From: an uncultured Helicobacter sp.
Lineage (GTDB): Bacteria; Campylobacterota; Campylobacteria; Campylobacterales; Helicobacteraceae
NCBI GenBank assembly: GCA_949298825.1
Contig: CASFYB010000007.1
Coordinates: forward strand, 1 to 64,000
Length of the DNA: 64,000 nucleotides
Direction of reading: 5' to 3'
Every line of letters starts with the position of its first letter. The stretch's first letter is position 1. A program made the position numbers and the translations under genes. This document shows positions 26,340 through 35,820 of this stretch, one piece after another. The notes under the pieces are model-generated. The model saw only the letters and a list, made by a program, of their open reading frames with translations. It was not told the origin of the DNA and searched no databases.

Positions 26340-27671
26340 ATGATTGTGAAATATTTCATCGCATTTTTGATTGGATTGATATCCTTACACCAGACCACTC
26401 TAGCCCAAATCCCTGCCTTAGATTTTGAAGTAGTCAAAATGTCTCAAAGCAATGAGCCGGGCTTACTTCTAATGGGAGGTATCCAAGGCGATGAGCCAGG
26501 CGGCTTTAATGCAACTAATATATTCTTGATGCACTATAAAATCACACAAGGGAATGTATGGGTAGTACCCGTTCTTAATCGCCACTCCATGCTATTAAAC
26601 CATCGTGGAATCTATGATGATATGAACAGAAAATTTGCCAAGCTCAAAGAGAGCGATCCTGAATTCTTGCTTATACAAAAGATCAAATCCCTGATCACAG
26701 ATCCTCAGATTCATGCTATTTTACACCTACATGATGGCAGTGGGTTTTACCGACCAACCTATATCAACAAAGAGATGAATCCAAATCGTTGGGGCGCATG
26801 CTGCATTATTGATCAAGAATATCTAGAAGGAAGCAGCTTCCCTAATCTTGGCGAGATCACAAATAAAATGATAGAGCATATCAATACCCACCTAATCAAC
26901 CCAACTCATGCATATCATAAACGTGATACACAGACTTCAAAAGGTGATATAGAAATGGAAAAGGCCCTCACCTACTTTGCTATCCGTCATCAAAAAAGCG
27001 CCTTTGCCAATGAAGCTTCAAAAAGCTTGAGTTTAGAATTGCGAGTTTATTACCACCTATTAGCATTAGAAGGCCTTTTGACACAACTTGGCATTAAGTT
27101 TGAACGCGACTTTAAACTTACACCAACCCGCCTTTATCATCTTATCAATGATCAAACGCTAAAAGTCACTATAGCAGATAAAATCACCCTGCCCCTTTAT
27201 GGACTACGCGAAGAGCTAAACTACTTTCCCCTACCAAAAGATAATATCTTTGATATCAAACTAGATAGTCCTGCTTATATCATCGGCCTACTGCCAAAAA
27301 ACAATCAAGTCTATCTTAAATATGGCAATAAACTAATGACGCGCCTAAAACCCCAATTTATAGACTTTGATGAGAATCTAGATTCTGTAAATATAGAGGT
27401 TGATGGGACTAAAATAAAAGCAAAAGTAGGAAGCATCATTGATGTCAAAAATAGCTTTAAAATCACAGAACTTAGTCATGATTACCGAGTAAATGTCATT
27501 GGCTTTGTCAAACCAAATGACAAATCAAAAGAGCCTAATGAAAGTGAAGTAAACATCACCCTTAGATCTTGCATCCCTAACTTTTCTATTGATAAAAAAG
27601 GGAAGATCTATCGCGCAGAGTTCTACAAAGGCAAAGCATTTGCAGGGATGATACTTTTTAGATTCCGCTAA
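26340..27671 (+). CDS. csd4: Cell-shape peptidoglycan DL-carboxypeptidase Csd4
   Basis: An M14-fold metallopeptidase of 443 residues that trims tripeptide stems of peptidoglycan to dipeptides and controls cell curvature and helicity. A signal sequence is at 1-22. The zinc site reads GGIQGDEPGGF: Gln49 and Glu52 replace the usual His-x-x-Glu, as known for Csd4, and the later His is in AILHLHDGSGFY. The domain order (M14, then two small beta domains) fits the length. ATG 26340 is very near AAGGA; GTG 26346 has better spacing and might be the true start. It converges on the TauE/SafE gene with a 4-base overlap. Confidence 0.92.
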   Translation: MIVKYFIAFLIGLISLHQTTLAQIPALDFEVVKMSQSNEPGLLLMGGIQGDEPGGFNATNIFLMHYKITQGNVWVVPVLNRHSMLLNHRGIYDDMNRKFAKLKESDPEFLLIQKIKSLITDPQIHAILHLHDGSGFYRPTYINKEMNPNRWGACCIIDQEYLEGSSFPNLGEITNKMIEHINTHLINPTHAYHKRDTQTSKGDIEMEKALTYFAIRHQKSAFANEASKSLSLELRVYYHLLALEGLLTQLGIKFERDFKLTPTRLYHLINDQTLKVTIADKITLPLYGLREELNYFPLPKDNIFDIKLDSPAYIIGLLPKNNQVYLKYGNKLMTRLKPQFIDFDENLDSVNIEVDGTKIKAKVGSIIDVKNSFKITELSHDYRVNVIGFVKPNDKSKEPNESEVNITLRSCIPNFSIDKKGKIYRAEFYKGKAFAGMILFRFR

Positions 27672-28435
27672 AGCTTTTGTATCAAACTAAAGGCTGTAGT
27701 AGAAATACTTATAACATAAACCCATGACAAAAGTCGTCTATGCCAAATGCTAGAGATTTTCTCCATCATAAAAATCCCAATACTAACCCCAAGCATACTG
27801 GCTATACCAATAATAAGCCCTATATGTACAACAGTTGCATCAATCACTCCATGGGTAAATAAAGAATAGCTCCCAGAAACAGAAGAAAAAATGATAAAAA
27901 ACAGCGCAAGAGTGCTAATCTTTTTTGTATCATAGCCTAAAAATCGTATCAAAATCGGCATCATAATAAGACCACCGCCAACCCCCAAAGAAATAGCAAA
28001 AATACCAGTAAGAGTTCCAGCAAATATTAAAATTAGATTCTCCTTTTTGAGACTCATATTAATATTTGCACTCTCTTGTTTTCTCTTTTTTCCAAAGGCA
28101 AATTGATAAAAGCTATAGCACATTAAAGCCAAAAACACACTCTCTAATGCCACTTCAGATAATACACTTAAAATAACCCCAGAAAAGCTAGCGCCAATAA
28201 GCCCACCAATCCCTAAAAATAATCCTTCTCTAAAAGAAAAAAGACGCTTTTTATAATTTAAAATACTGCCAAAAATAGATGCAAAAATCATCTGCAAGAC
28301 AGAAACCCCAATAGCATGATGTGCACTAAGACCAAGAGAAAGCATAACTGGGACAATCGTCGTGCCTCCGCCTAGGCCAAAAAGCCCTGATGTAACTCCA
28401 GCAAAAATACCAATAACTGCATATAATAAAATCAT
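27668..28435 (-). CDS. TauE/SafE family permease
   Basis: A 255-residue inner-membrane protein with about eight helices in two similar halves, each opening with a glycine-rich pattern (GVTSGLFGLGGGTTIVPVML and FAISLGVGGGLIMMPIL). This is the TauE/SafE (DUF81) signature of anion or sulfonate exporters. The ligand is unknown. I moved the start to ATG 28435: AAAAGG lies just upstream, and a TATAAT box at 28454-28459 sits inside the longer frame. Confidence 0.85.
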   Translation of the reverse strand: MILLYAVIGIFAGVTSGLFGLGGGTTIVPVMLSLGLSAHHAIGVSVLQMIFASIFGSILNYKKRLFSFREGLFLGIGGLIGASFSGVILSVLSEVALESVFLALMCYSFYQFAFGKKRKQESANINMSLKKENLILIFAGTLTGIFAISLGVGGGLIMMPILIRFLGYDTKKISTLALFFIIFSSVSGSYSLFTHGVIDATVVHIGLIIGIASMLGVSIGIFMMEKISSIWHRRLLSWVYVISISTTAFSLIQKL

Positions 28436-28453
28436 TTTCAACCTTTTGGGGCC

Positions 28454-28459
28454 ATTATA
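28454..28459 (-). promoter_or_regulatory. -10 box for the TauE/SafE gene
   Basis: ATTATA on the plus strand, so TATAAT on the minus strand, about 19 bases before ATG 28435. The transcript would have a very short leader starting near the ribosome site. Confidence 0.5.
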
Positions 28460-28500
28460 ATGCAATTTTTCCAATCCAAGTTAAAATTAGCAATATATGC

Positions 28501-28506
28501 TACAAT
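28501..28506 (+). promoter_or_regulatory. -10 box for nadK
   Basis: TACAAT following ATATGC, 63 bases before the nadK ATG. It is the likely promoter for the nadK-recN-NFACT-orf unit. Confidence 0.5.
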
Positions 28507-28568
28507 TATAAAGCGCTAATCCCCTAAATAACAGAATTAATGGGCATATAAGATCAAAAGAGTATTGG

Positions 28569-29456
28569 ATGCAAAAATCAAAAAAAGTCAAAAAACTAGG
28601 AATTATTACAAGACCTAATACGCCAAATATAAAAAATATATTTTTAAAAATTAAAGAAGATTTTTCATACTCTGGGATTGAACTTTTTTTAGAAGAATCT
28701 TGTGCTAAAACTTTTGGGCTAGATGGCTATGATCTTGAATGGCTTGTGCAAAATGTAGATGCGATGGCCTCTCTTGGTGGGGATGGCACTTTGCTTTCAG
28801 CCTGTCGCAAACTCTATGGCAAACATATCCCTATATTTGGCATCAATGTAGGGAATCTAGGCTTTCTTACTGCCATTTCTCCTAGTCAAGCAAAAGATTT
28901 TGCAAAAGATCTCTATGATGGCCAATACACCATGCAAGAGCATATGATGCTAGAAGCCAGTCTTGATTCTAAAAGTTTTTTTGCCATTAATGAGTTTTTA
29001 ATCTGTCAAAACTCTCCTAGCCATGGGATCTTAGAAATATCAGCATATATTGATGAAAATATCTTTAATACCTACAGGGCTGATAGCCTCATCATCGCTA
29101 CCCCAACAGGATCCACTGCCTATAATATCTCAGCTGGTGGGTCTATTGTATACCCACTATGCCAAAATATCCTTCTTACTCCAGTAGCCGCCCACACACT
29201 TACCCAACGCCCGATGGTTTTAGATTCCTCATTTACATTAGGCTTTTGTGTTAGTAGTCCAGCTACCTTGCTCATAGATGGTCAAGAGCAAGTCTCTTTA
29301 GATCAAACCTCCATCCTTACTATCAGACAAGCCTCCCAAAAAGCCACTCTTATTCAACCTAAAAATCGCTCCTACTTTCAAGTCCTAAAAGAAAAATTCC
29401 AATGGGGTCAAAGCCTCTTAACACAACCCCCTAAAACAAGCTCTGGAGAATCATAA
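28569..29456 (+). CDS. nadK: NAD kinase
   Basis: Phosphorylates NAD to NADP. The 295-residue protein has the GGDGTLLSACR motif near residue 74, the NVGNLGFLT motif, and the ATPTGSTAYNISAGGSIVYP glycine-rich segment. Length and motifs are normal. Its stop (TAA) shares one base with the recN ATG, so the two are coupled. I recall the nadK-recN-NFACT order from H. pylori. Confidence 0.95.
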   Translation: MQKSKKVKKLGIITRPNTPNIKNIFLKIKEDFSYSGIELFLEESCAKTFGLDGYDLEWLVQNVDAMASLGGDGTLLSACRKLYGKHIPIFGINVGNLGFLTAISPSQAKDFAKDLYDGQYTMQEHMMLEASLDSKSFFAINEFLICQNSPSHGILEISAYIDENIFNTYRADSLIIATPTGSTAYNISAGGSIVYPLCQNILLTPVAAHTLTQRPMVLDSSFTLGFCVSSPATLLIDGQEQVSLDQTSILTIRQASQKATLIQPKNRSYFQVLKEKFQWGQSLLTQPPKTSSGES

Positions 29457-30982
29457 TGATTGAAAAAATTATTATTAAAAATGCTGTTATTTTCCCTGAA
29501 ATCAATCTAGAACTACAACCTGGATTGAATGTTTTTAGCGGGGTAAGTGGCAGTGGGAAGTCAGTCTTTATGCAATCTCTCCTAGCAGCCTTTGGGCTTA
29601 AAGATAGCAATGCAGAGTTTCAAAGCACCCTGCTTTCTGCAATACCCATTGATGCGCAAGAATATGGTATTGAGTATGAAGAAGATGAAGAGATTATTTT
29701 AAATATCCAAAAAAAAGATAAAACACGCTTTTTTTTCAACTCAAACCCCATTAGCAAAAAAACCCTTCAAGCACTGCTTTCTCCCTTTATCAAATATATA
29801 TCTCTTAAAAATGCCACAGAGCTAGATGAGCAAAATATATTACACATCCTAGATCTAAGTATAAAAGGCACCCACCAAGAGAATCTAAAAAATTTTAAAG
29901 TCAAATTTCAAGAGCTTAAAGAAGTAGAATCCTTACTCAAAAATCTCTTAGAACAAGAAAAGCAAATCGCAGATCTAAAGGAGTTTGCAGCATTTGAGAT
30001 CCAAAAAATAGAATCTATCAATCCAAAAGTTGGTGAATATGAAGAGCTTTTAGGCTTGAAAAAAAATCTATCAAAAAAAGAAAAACTTACTGGACTCATC
30101 TTAGAAGCACTTCAGTGTTTTAACTCCTTTGGGTCTATCCAACAAGCCCTAAATGCGCTAGATCTAGATAGTCAAGGGTTAGAAAATGAACTTTCAGATG
30201 CCCAAGCAAAATTAGAGAGTGAGCTAGAAAAACTACAAAGCCTAGAAGAGATGGATCCTGAAGAAATCCTAGATAGAATCTCCTCTCTAAGCGATCTAAA
30301 TAATCGCTATGGAAGCATAGAAAATGCCCTATCTCACCTACAAAAAGAGCGCCTAAAACTTGAAGAGTACAACAACCTAGACTTCAATAAAACAGCCTTG
30401 CAAGAAAAACAAAAATCCCTCAAACAAGAATGCCTAGCCCTAGGGCAGAATCTGCATGAAAATCGCCTCAAGCATCAAAAAGAATTTGAGGATAAAATCA
30501 ATGCCTTTTGCTCCTCCTTGAAGCTAAAAAGCCCTATTTTATCCATCAAAGATGGTGAGCTAAAAAACGATGGCTATAGCCATTTAAACCTAAGTCTAGC
30601 AAATACACAAATACCCAACCTCAGCACAGGCGAGTATAACCGCTTGCGTCTTATCATGATGTGCTTAGAATCTGAACTTAGTCCCAAAACAGGAGTGCTT
30701 ATCCTAGATGAGATTGATGCCAATTTAAGCGGTGAAGAAAGTGATGGAGTAGCTAGAATCTTAAAAAAACTTTCTATAAATTATCAGATTTTTGCCATAT
30801 CCCACCAGCCACATATCCCAGCATTAGCTGATGCGCACTATCTTGTAAGCAAAAATGACAAGCACAGCCAAATCACTCTTTTAGATAATGATGGCAAAAT
30901 CCATGAGATAGCGCGTATGATAAGTGGTGCACAGATTACAAAAGAAGCGCTAGAGTTTGCCAAGACTAGATTAGGACTTTAG
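29456..30982 (+). CDS. recN: DNA repair protein RecN
   Basis: An SMC-like ATPase that helps double-strand-break repair. Walker A is SGVSGSGKSVF near residue 26. A central coiled coil follows (about 145-345), then the signature LSTGEYNRLRLIMMCLE and Walker B VLILDEIDANLSG. At 508 residues it is a little shorter than E. coli RecN, mainly in the coiled coil. An A8 run and a T8 run lie close together around 29709-29736. Confidence 0.93.
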   Translation: MIEKIIIKNAVIFPEINLELQPGLNVFSGVSGSGKSVFMQSLLAAFGLKDSNAEFQSTLLSAIPIDAQEYGIEYEEDEEIILNIQKKDKTRFFFNSNPISKKTLQALLSPFIKYISLKNATELDEQNILHILDLSIKGTHQENLKNFKVKFQELKEVESLLKNLLEQEKQIADLKEFAAFEIQKIESINPKVGEYEELLGLKKNLSKKEKLTGLILEALQCFNSFGSIQQALNALDLDSQGLENELSDAQAKLESELEKLQSLEEMDPEEILDRISSLSDLNNRYGSIENALSHLQKERLKLEEYNNLDFNKTALQEKQKSLKQECLALGQNLHENRLKHQKEFEDKINAFCSSLKLKSPILSIKDGELKNDGYSHLNLSLANTQIPNLSTGEYNRLRLIMMCLESELSPKTGVLILDEIDANLSGEESDGVARILKKLSINYQIFAISHQPHIPALADAHYLVSKNDKHSQITLLDNDGKIHEIARMISGAQITKEALEFAKTRLGL

Positions 30983-30984
30983 CG

Positions 30985-32334
30985 GTGAATATCAGGATTT
31001 TAAAATCTATCGCCGCGCTTTTTTCTAGCTTTCATACCATCACCCATATCAAACGAATTGATGATAATATTTTCAAATTACAACTAGATACCCAAATCTT
31101 TTACATCGATGCTACCAAAAGTAATGCCAAAATTTTCTGCACTTCCAATGCGCTAATAGAATCTAGCTATAATGCCCCATTTGACAAATCTCTGGCAAAT
31201 CTCAATCGTGCCAAAATCCTCTCATGCCATACTGATGGAGATAATCGCATCCTAATATTCCACTGCACTCAAAACCTCACCTACAAAACCAAAGAGTTTT
31301 TTTTGCATTTTGAGCTAACTGGTAAGCATACCAATGTAATCATCACTGATAGCAATGCTATCATTTTAGAAGCACTGCGCCATCTAAATAGTGATAAAAC
31401 CTCCAGAATAATAAAAATCAACCAACCCCTCACTCCCCTACCTCAGCCCAAAGAAGTAAAAAACTCCACCTCCTTATTCCCGATAGATAAATCCCATTTT
31501 ACAGAGCAGGACAAAAGCCTACTTCTAGCTTTTTTGACAAAAACTTATGAAGATGTGCTTTTAAAAAAGCTAGAAAGAGAGCGTCAAAATATCCTCACAT
31601 CCCTACATAAAGCACAAAAGAAACTACAAGATATTTTAGATTCCCTCCCTAAAGAAGAATATCTCTTAGAGCAAAGAAATATCTTAAATGAACATGCCAA
31701 AATCCTGCTTAGCCACATCCACCAAATAAAACCCTATGCCACTCAAGTAAATCTAAAAGATTTTAATAATAAAGAGATCACCATCCTTATCCCAAAGCCC
31801 TATGCACTCCCCCAAGATGCCATCAATGCCATGTTTAAAGAAAGCAAAAAGCTAGCCAAAAAAGCAGATGGCATCCACCTAGAGAGAGAAAATCTAAATA
31901 CTAAAATCTCTTTTCTATCCAAACAAATCCAGCTCATCACCCACACCAACAACCCAGAGCTCCTCTCTGTGCTAAAGCCAAAAAAATACACCAAAAAAGA
32001 TCATACTAAAATTGGTGAAGTCTTTTTTATTGAGAATCATAAAATCAGCATTGGTCGCAATCAAGCTGAAAACCAACTACTGCTAGAAAATGCCAAAGCC
32101 AACGATATATGGATGCATATAAAAGATATCCCCTCCTCTCATCTTATCATCCATTGTGGGAAAAATTCCCCCTCACAATCTATCTTACAGCGCGCTGCTG
32201 AAATTCTAGTTGGTCTTAATGTTAATCAAAAAGGAAACTTTGAGGTCGATTATACATTAAGGAAATTTGTTAAAATCAAGGAAAAGGCCCAAGTAAACTA
32301 CGCTAAGTATCAAAGACTATGTCTCAAACTCTAA
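30985..32334 (+). CDS. NFACT family protein (RqcH-like)
   Basis: A 449-residue NFACT protein, the family of eukaryotic NEMF/Rqc2 and bacterial RqcH, which bind stalled 50S-tRNA complexes; older annotation is fibronectin/fibrinogen-binding protein. There is an NFACT-N domain (about 1-130), a helical coiled-coil middle (about 175-330) and an NFACT-R domain with NDIWMHIKDIPSSHLIIH. It is shorter than RqcH of Firmicutes, and whether it makes alanine tails is not known from sequence. The start is GTG, 2 bases after recN. Confidence 0.85.
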   Translation: MNIRILKSIAALFSSFHTITHIKRIDDNIFKLQLDTQIFYIDATKSNAKIFCTSNALIESSYNAPFDKSLANLNRAKILSCHTDGDNRILIFHCTQNLTYKTKEFFLHFELTGKHTNVIITDSNAIILEALRHLNSDKTSRIIKINQPLTPLPQPKEVKNSTSLFPIDKSHFTEQDKSLLLAFLTKTYEDVLLKKLERERQNILTSLHKAQKKLQDILDSLPKEEYLLEQRNILNEHAKILLSHIHQIKPYATQVNLKDFNNKEITILIPKPYALPQDAINAMFKESKKLAKKADGIHLERENLNTKISFLSKQIQLITHTNNPELLSVLKPKKYTKKDHTKIGEVFFIENHKISIGRNQAENQLLLENAKANDIWMHIKDIPSSHLIIHCGKNSPSQSILQRAAEILVGLNVNQKGNFEVDYTLRKFVKIKEKAQVNYAKYQRLCLKL

Positions 32335-32343
32335 GGGAAGTTC

Positions 32344-32640
32344 ATGGCAATCTCACCTATTGGAAATCTTACCTATATCAATCAAAACACACAGGCTAGC
32401 CTACAAAATCATACCAACAGGCTTGATACTGCACCTCTTAATCTACAAGAACACACCGATAAGCTAAAAGAGATTGAAGAAGTGCGCACGCCAGAGGATA
32501 CGCAAAAAATTGATAAAGATAAAAAGGAGCAAAAAAATCCCAGCCAGCAACAAGCACAAGAACAAACACAAAACTTAGATAAAGAAGATGAAACCCCATC
32601 TACCAAACAAACAACTCAGCTTTTAGACATACTCATCTAA
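32344..32640 (+). CDS. Small hydrophilic protein of unknown function
   Basis: A 98-residue protein with no signal peptide or membrane segment. After the N-terminal MAISPIGNLTYINQN it is Gln/Lys/Glu/Asp-rich and probably disordered. AAGGGAAG lies before the ATG, 9 bases after the NFACT stop, so it is likely the last gene of that unit. I recognise no family. Its stop overlaps the end of dgkA, on the other strand, by eight bases. Confidence 0.65.
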   Translation: MAISPIGNLTYINQNTQASLQNHTNRLDTAPLNLQEHTDKLKEIEEVRTPEDTQKIDKDKKEQKNPSQQQAQEQTQNLDKEDETPSTKQTTQLLDILI

Positions 32641-33019
32641 GAATCTTTTCTAAAATAAAATCTCCCCAGACAATAAAAAAGAGTGTAATGCACACCAGCT
32701 GTGCTGCACTGCCCATATCTTTAGCTTTTTTTGCCAATGGGTGGATCTTAGTGCTTGTAAAATCAACCGCATTTTCAATCGCGCTATTAATCAACTCCAC
32801 AATAATGCACAAAAAACATGGCAGAATCAAAAGTATTTTTTCTACAAATCCATCACCAAAATACAAAGCAAGTATGATAAATACCAATCCAAAGCCTAAA
32901 ACCTGTCTGAAAGCTGCCTCATCTAGCCAAGCAGATACAAAACCACTGCAAGAATACCTAAAGGCATTTAAAATGCGTCCTAAGCCTTGTTTTCCTTTTT
33001 TATCATTGCGATCTTTCAT
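32633..33019 (-). CDS. dgkA: Diacylglycerol kinase
   Basis: A small integral-membrane kinase (128 residues, three helices) that phosphorylates diacylglycerol, recycling lipid left over from envelope biosynthesis. The family signature is ELINSAIENAVDFTS, with the catalytic glutamate and asparagine. It overlaps the upstream membrane-anchored unknown by 4 bases. Confidence 0.93.
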   Translation of the reverse strand: MKDRNDKKGKQGLGRILNAFRYSCSGFVSAWLDEAAFRQVLGFGLVFIILALYFGDGFVEKILLILPCFLCIIVELINSAIENAVDFTSTKIHPLAKKAKDMGSAAQLVCITLFFIVWGDFILEKILR

Positions 33020-33984
33020 GGCATAGCCTTAAAGATAAAATGCTGATCTAAGTTCTGTATAAAATGCTCTAAATTTATCTCATTAAAATCTGAAAGCCTG
33101 CCCCAAACCTCATCTCTAGCCTCTAGATTAAAAAGAAAATTATCATCTTGGGATTTTAAAAATTTTGATAGTTGTGTGGCCGTAGTTTGCAGAGCTGAAA
33201 TATTTGTAGAATCTCTAAAGCCAAAGCTAGGCAACATCCCACCAACAAGCCAAATCATAGAATCAACTTTTTTATCATATTCCAAATCATTTTGTGCTTT
33301 AAGAATATTTGCAAATACCTCTCTAATATTCTTACCTTCTAGCTTTAATGCAAAGTTTTTTATCATAAACTCTAAATCAAGATTAGTCAATCCGCCACTC
33401 TCAGCTAAAATAGTTTGAATAACTTTAATAATATTTTTATTAGCCAAACTTAAATCTCGTATCCCATATCCAGCTTCAATTTTTGCCTTCATTGCATTTG
33501 ATTGAAATTTTAAAACAGTAGCATTCTCCATCTGACCTTTTTGACGATCAATAATCTTAAGTACGCTAGATAGCGCAAAATTTTTCGGCACTATTGCAGA
33601 TTCAGTCTCTAAGGTATTGGCATTTTCTATAACTCCACTTAAGCCTATCTTCATAGAATTAGTACGAATATCACTAAAACTAAGATTAAGATCCTTAACC
33701 TTAAAGCCATCTTGTGTTTGTTTATCCAAAATAACATCTAAGCTAGTTTTGCAATCATAATTTACTATCCCTTTGCACACAAAAGGAGCAAGCTTTGCTT
33801 CTGCATCATTCATATTAATATCATGTAGTACATCAGTGTAGTATTGATTAAAATAATGCACATAGCCATTAAGATTGTGCTCTAACTCACTCTTAACCTT
33901 TGAGCTTACATAAAAAACTAATAAAAATAAGATAGCAATCACACCTGCGCCCGTATAAACAGCCCATTTTAAAATTTTTGACAT
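33016..33984 (-). CDS. Membrane-anchored extracytoplasmic protein, unknown function
   Basis: A 322-residue protein with one N-terminal helix (VYTGAGVIAILFLLVFYV, about 8-25) and a large periplasmic part. Two cysteines (APFVCKGIVNYDCK, near residues 69 and 76) could form a disulfide. A repeated strand/helix pattern vaguely recalls DUF945/YdgA-like proteins, but I do not claim that. It is upstream of dgkA with ATGA-type overlap and follows nrfA on the same strand after a palindromic terminator-like element. Confidence 0.7.
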   Translation of the reverse strand: MSKILKWAVYTGAGVIAILFLLVFYVSSKVKSELEHNLNGYVHYFNQYYTDVLHDINMNDAEAKLAPFVCKGIVNYDCKTSLDVILDKQTQDGFKVKDLNLSFSDIRTNSMKIGLSGVIENANTLETESAIVPKNFALSSVLKIIDRQKGQMENATVLKFQSNAMKAKIEAGYGIRDLSLANKNIIKVIQTILAESGGLTNLDLEFMIKNFALKLEGKNIREVFANILKAQNDLEYDKKVDSMIWLVGGMLPSFGFRDSTNISALQTTATQLSKFLKSQDDNFLFNLEARDEVWGRLSDFNEINLEHFIQNLDQHFIFKAMP

Positions 33985-34050
33985 TTTTCCCTCAATAATA
34001 TTTTTTTAGAGATTATACAGATTTTGACTTAAAATAGAATCTAGAAGAAG

Positions 34051-34076
34051 GAGAATCTAGCCTAGGCTAGATTCTC
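34051..34076 (-). terminator. 26-base perfect palindrome after nrfA
   Basis: Bases 34051-34063 (GAGAATCTAGCCT) are exactly mirrored by 34064-34076. On the minus strand it begins 8 bases after the nrfA stop and is followed by a T-rich stretch, as expected of an intrinsic terminator. A smaller copy of its core (AGAATCTAG) lies at about 34036-34044. Confidence 0.6.
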
Positions 34077-34084
34077 AAAGAATA

Positions 34085-35800
34085 TTATTTAGATACGCGC
34101 TTATCTAAAACTTCGTAGTTATATGGAGTGAGATTTTTATCTAAATCTAATAGCTCTTTTGGTGTATTATCTTGGGCTGGACTTTCATAATATCTCTTAC
34201 CATTAATCTCTACTGGCTTAGGAGCAATCTTTCTCATATCCTCAAACCCAAGATTACTTGCAGTGATTTTGATTCCATATTTGGCTCCTAGCTCTATAAC
34301 TTTAGCCTGCCCTTCCTTAGCTAGAGCGATACCTTGTGCAGCGATCCTATTGGTTTCACGTGGATTATGGAAGCCACTTGAGTTCTCAGCATTCAAGAAG
34401 TCAGCACGCATTTGTGATTTTCTATGTAGCTCTAAAACTGGCTTAATACTTGTGCTGATAGCCTCATCTCTAGCCTTAGAATCTGCAATTTTTGCAAACT
34501 CAGGAAGTTTAGCCATCTCTTTTCTTAAAGTAGTTATATCAGCAATAAGGCTAGCTACAGCATACTCTGCGCTACGGATATTAGCCGCACTTGTACGTTG
34601 GATATCGCGTACTTGATTTTTGAGATACTCTTCACTTTGAGCATGGCAGGATTTACAAGATGCATTGACATCTTTAAGTGGTGAGGTGATATTATGCTGA
34701 GTGACCTTGCGAGCACCATTGCGAGTATAAGGCATATGGCAGTCTGCACAACTTACACCATTTGCTGCATGCACACTACCAGAATAAAGCTCTGCTTCTG
34801 GATGCTGCATTTTCAAAATTGGTGCTTTAGTGCTAGCATGGATGAAGTCATATGGGAAAGTATCGCGCACACTCTCATAATAATCATCAAACATTTCGAT
34901 TCTAAATGGTTGACCTTTTTTCCAAAACTTCCATGGATAGGTAAGCTCGATACCCATCACCTCTTTTTCTACAATCTTATTTCCATTTTCAAGCACATCA
35001 GTTTCTTTATAGTTTGTCTCTGCTTTAACCATCACTTTCTTACCTGTTGGTTGATTGTAGTATTCTACGTGACATTGCATACATACAAGTGATCTCATCT
35101 CTTGGCGACTAGCCTTGATTCCATGTTCGCTATCTTTTTCATAGCCACGCGCTATAAGTGCATTTATCGCTGCTGGACGAGTGATGCGCAAGCTCATATC
35201 CTTAGGATTATGACAGTCTGCACAAGTACTTCCCATTTGCTTATGATGCACATCTTTTGGGCCTTCCATCAATTTAAGAATAGTCCAATATTTCATTGTA
35301 TTAAACTCTACCCATCCAAACTTTTTAACAAGGTTTTGCAGATTCCCTGTATGGCAGTTCATACAAGCACCTGGCTGCCCATCAAATGCCTTGAGACCAT
35401 GGGCATTTAGATATTCTTTATTATTACGCAAAGTCTCCATTTGATCTATTTGAGAATAATAGTGGCTGCGATTTTGATTATAATCATATTTAAATGCATA
35501 GCCATCCCAAAACATCGTTAGCTGTGGATAGCGATTGATCTTACTATAAGGATAGCTACCAGCAAACTCAGTTACAAATTTTCCGGAATCCTTCATCTGC
35601 ATATACATATCTAGATAATCAGGAAACTTTGCTCCCCACACTGCAAAATCAACATTATCATCGCTAAGCCCCATTGATGGGGAAGTCTTTAGCGCCATTT
35701 GCTCACCCTTTTTAGTAGCAATATCTGCGCCAAACCATGCAATCCCAGCTCCCACTGCTATACCAATAGCAATAGTAAAAATTAAGGTTTTTGTCTTCAT
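34085..35800 (-). CDS. nrfA: Ammonia-forming cytochrome c nitrite reductase NrfA
   Basis: A periplasmic pentahaem enzyme reducing nitrite to ammonium with six electrons. The 571-residue protein has an N-terminal signal/anchor and five haem motifs: CMNCH (146-150), CADCH (193-197), CMQCH (240-244), CADCH (351-355) and CKSCH (382-386). The first corresponds by position (after YAFKYDYNQNRSH) to the active-site haem, which in most NrfA is CxxCK; here the lysine is His. I recall the same replacement in Campylobacter jejuni. The 20-base gap to nrfH holds an AAAGGAG ribosome site. Confidence 0.95.
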   Translation of the reverse strand: MKTKTLIFTIAIGIAVGAGIAWFGADIATKKGEQMALKTSPSMGLSDDNVDFAVWGAKFPDYLDMYMQMKDSGKFVTEFAGSYPYSKINRYPQLTMFWDGYAFKYDYNQNRSHYYSQIDQMETLRNNKEYLNAHGLKAFDGQPGACMNCHTGNLQNLVKKFGWVEFNTMKYWTILKLMEGPKDVHHKQMGSTCADCHNPKDMSLRITRPAAINALIARGYEKDSEHGIKASRQEMRSLVCMQCHVEYYNQPTGKKVMVKAETNYKETDVLENGNKIVEKEVMGIELTYPWKFWKKGQPFRIEMFDDYYESVRDTFPYDFIHASTKAPILKMQHPEAELYSGSVHAANGVSCADCHMPYTRNGARKVTQHNITSPLKDVNASCKSCHAQSEEYLKNQVRDIQRTSAANIRSAEYAVASLIADITTLRKEMAKLPEFAKIADSKARDEAISTSIKPVLELHRKSQMRADFLNAENSSGFHNPRETNRIAAQGIALAKEGQAKVIELGAKYGIKITASNLGFEDMRKIAPKPVEINGKRYYESPAQDNTPKELLDLDKNLTPYNYEVLDKRVSK

Positions 35801-35820
35801 TATTACTCCTTTATGTTAAG

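Noticed and set aside
29709-29736. A8 and T8 runs in recN.
   Set aside because: Common in AT-rich coding DNA; recN is intact and not a typical phase-variable gene.
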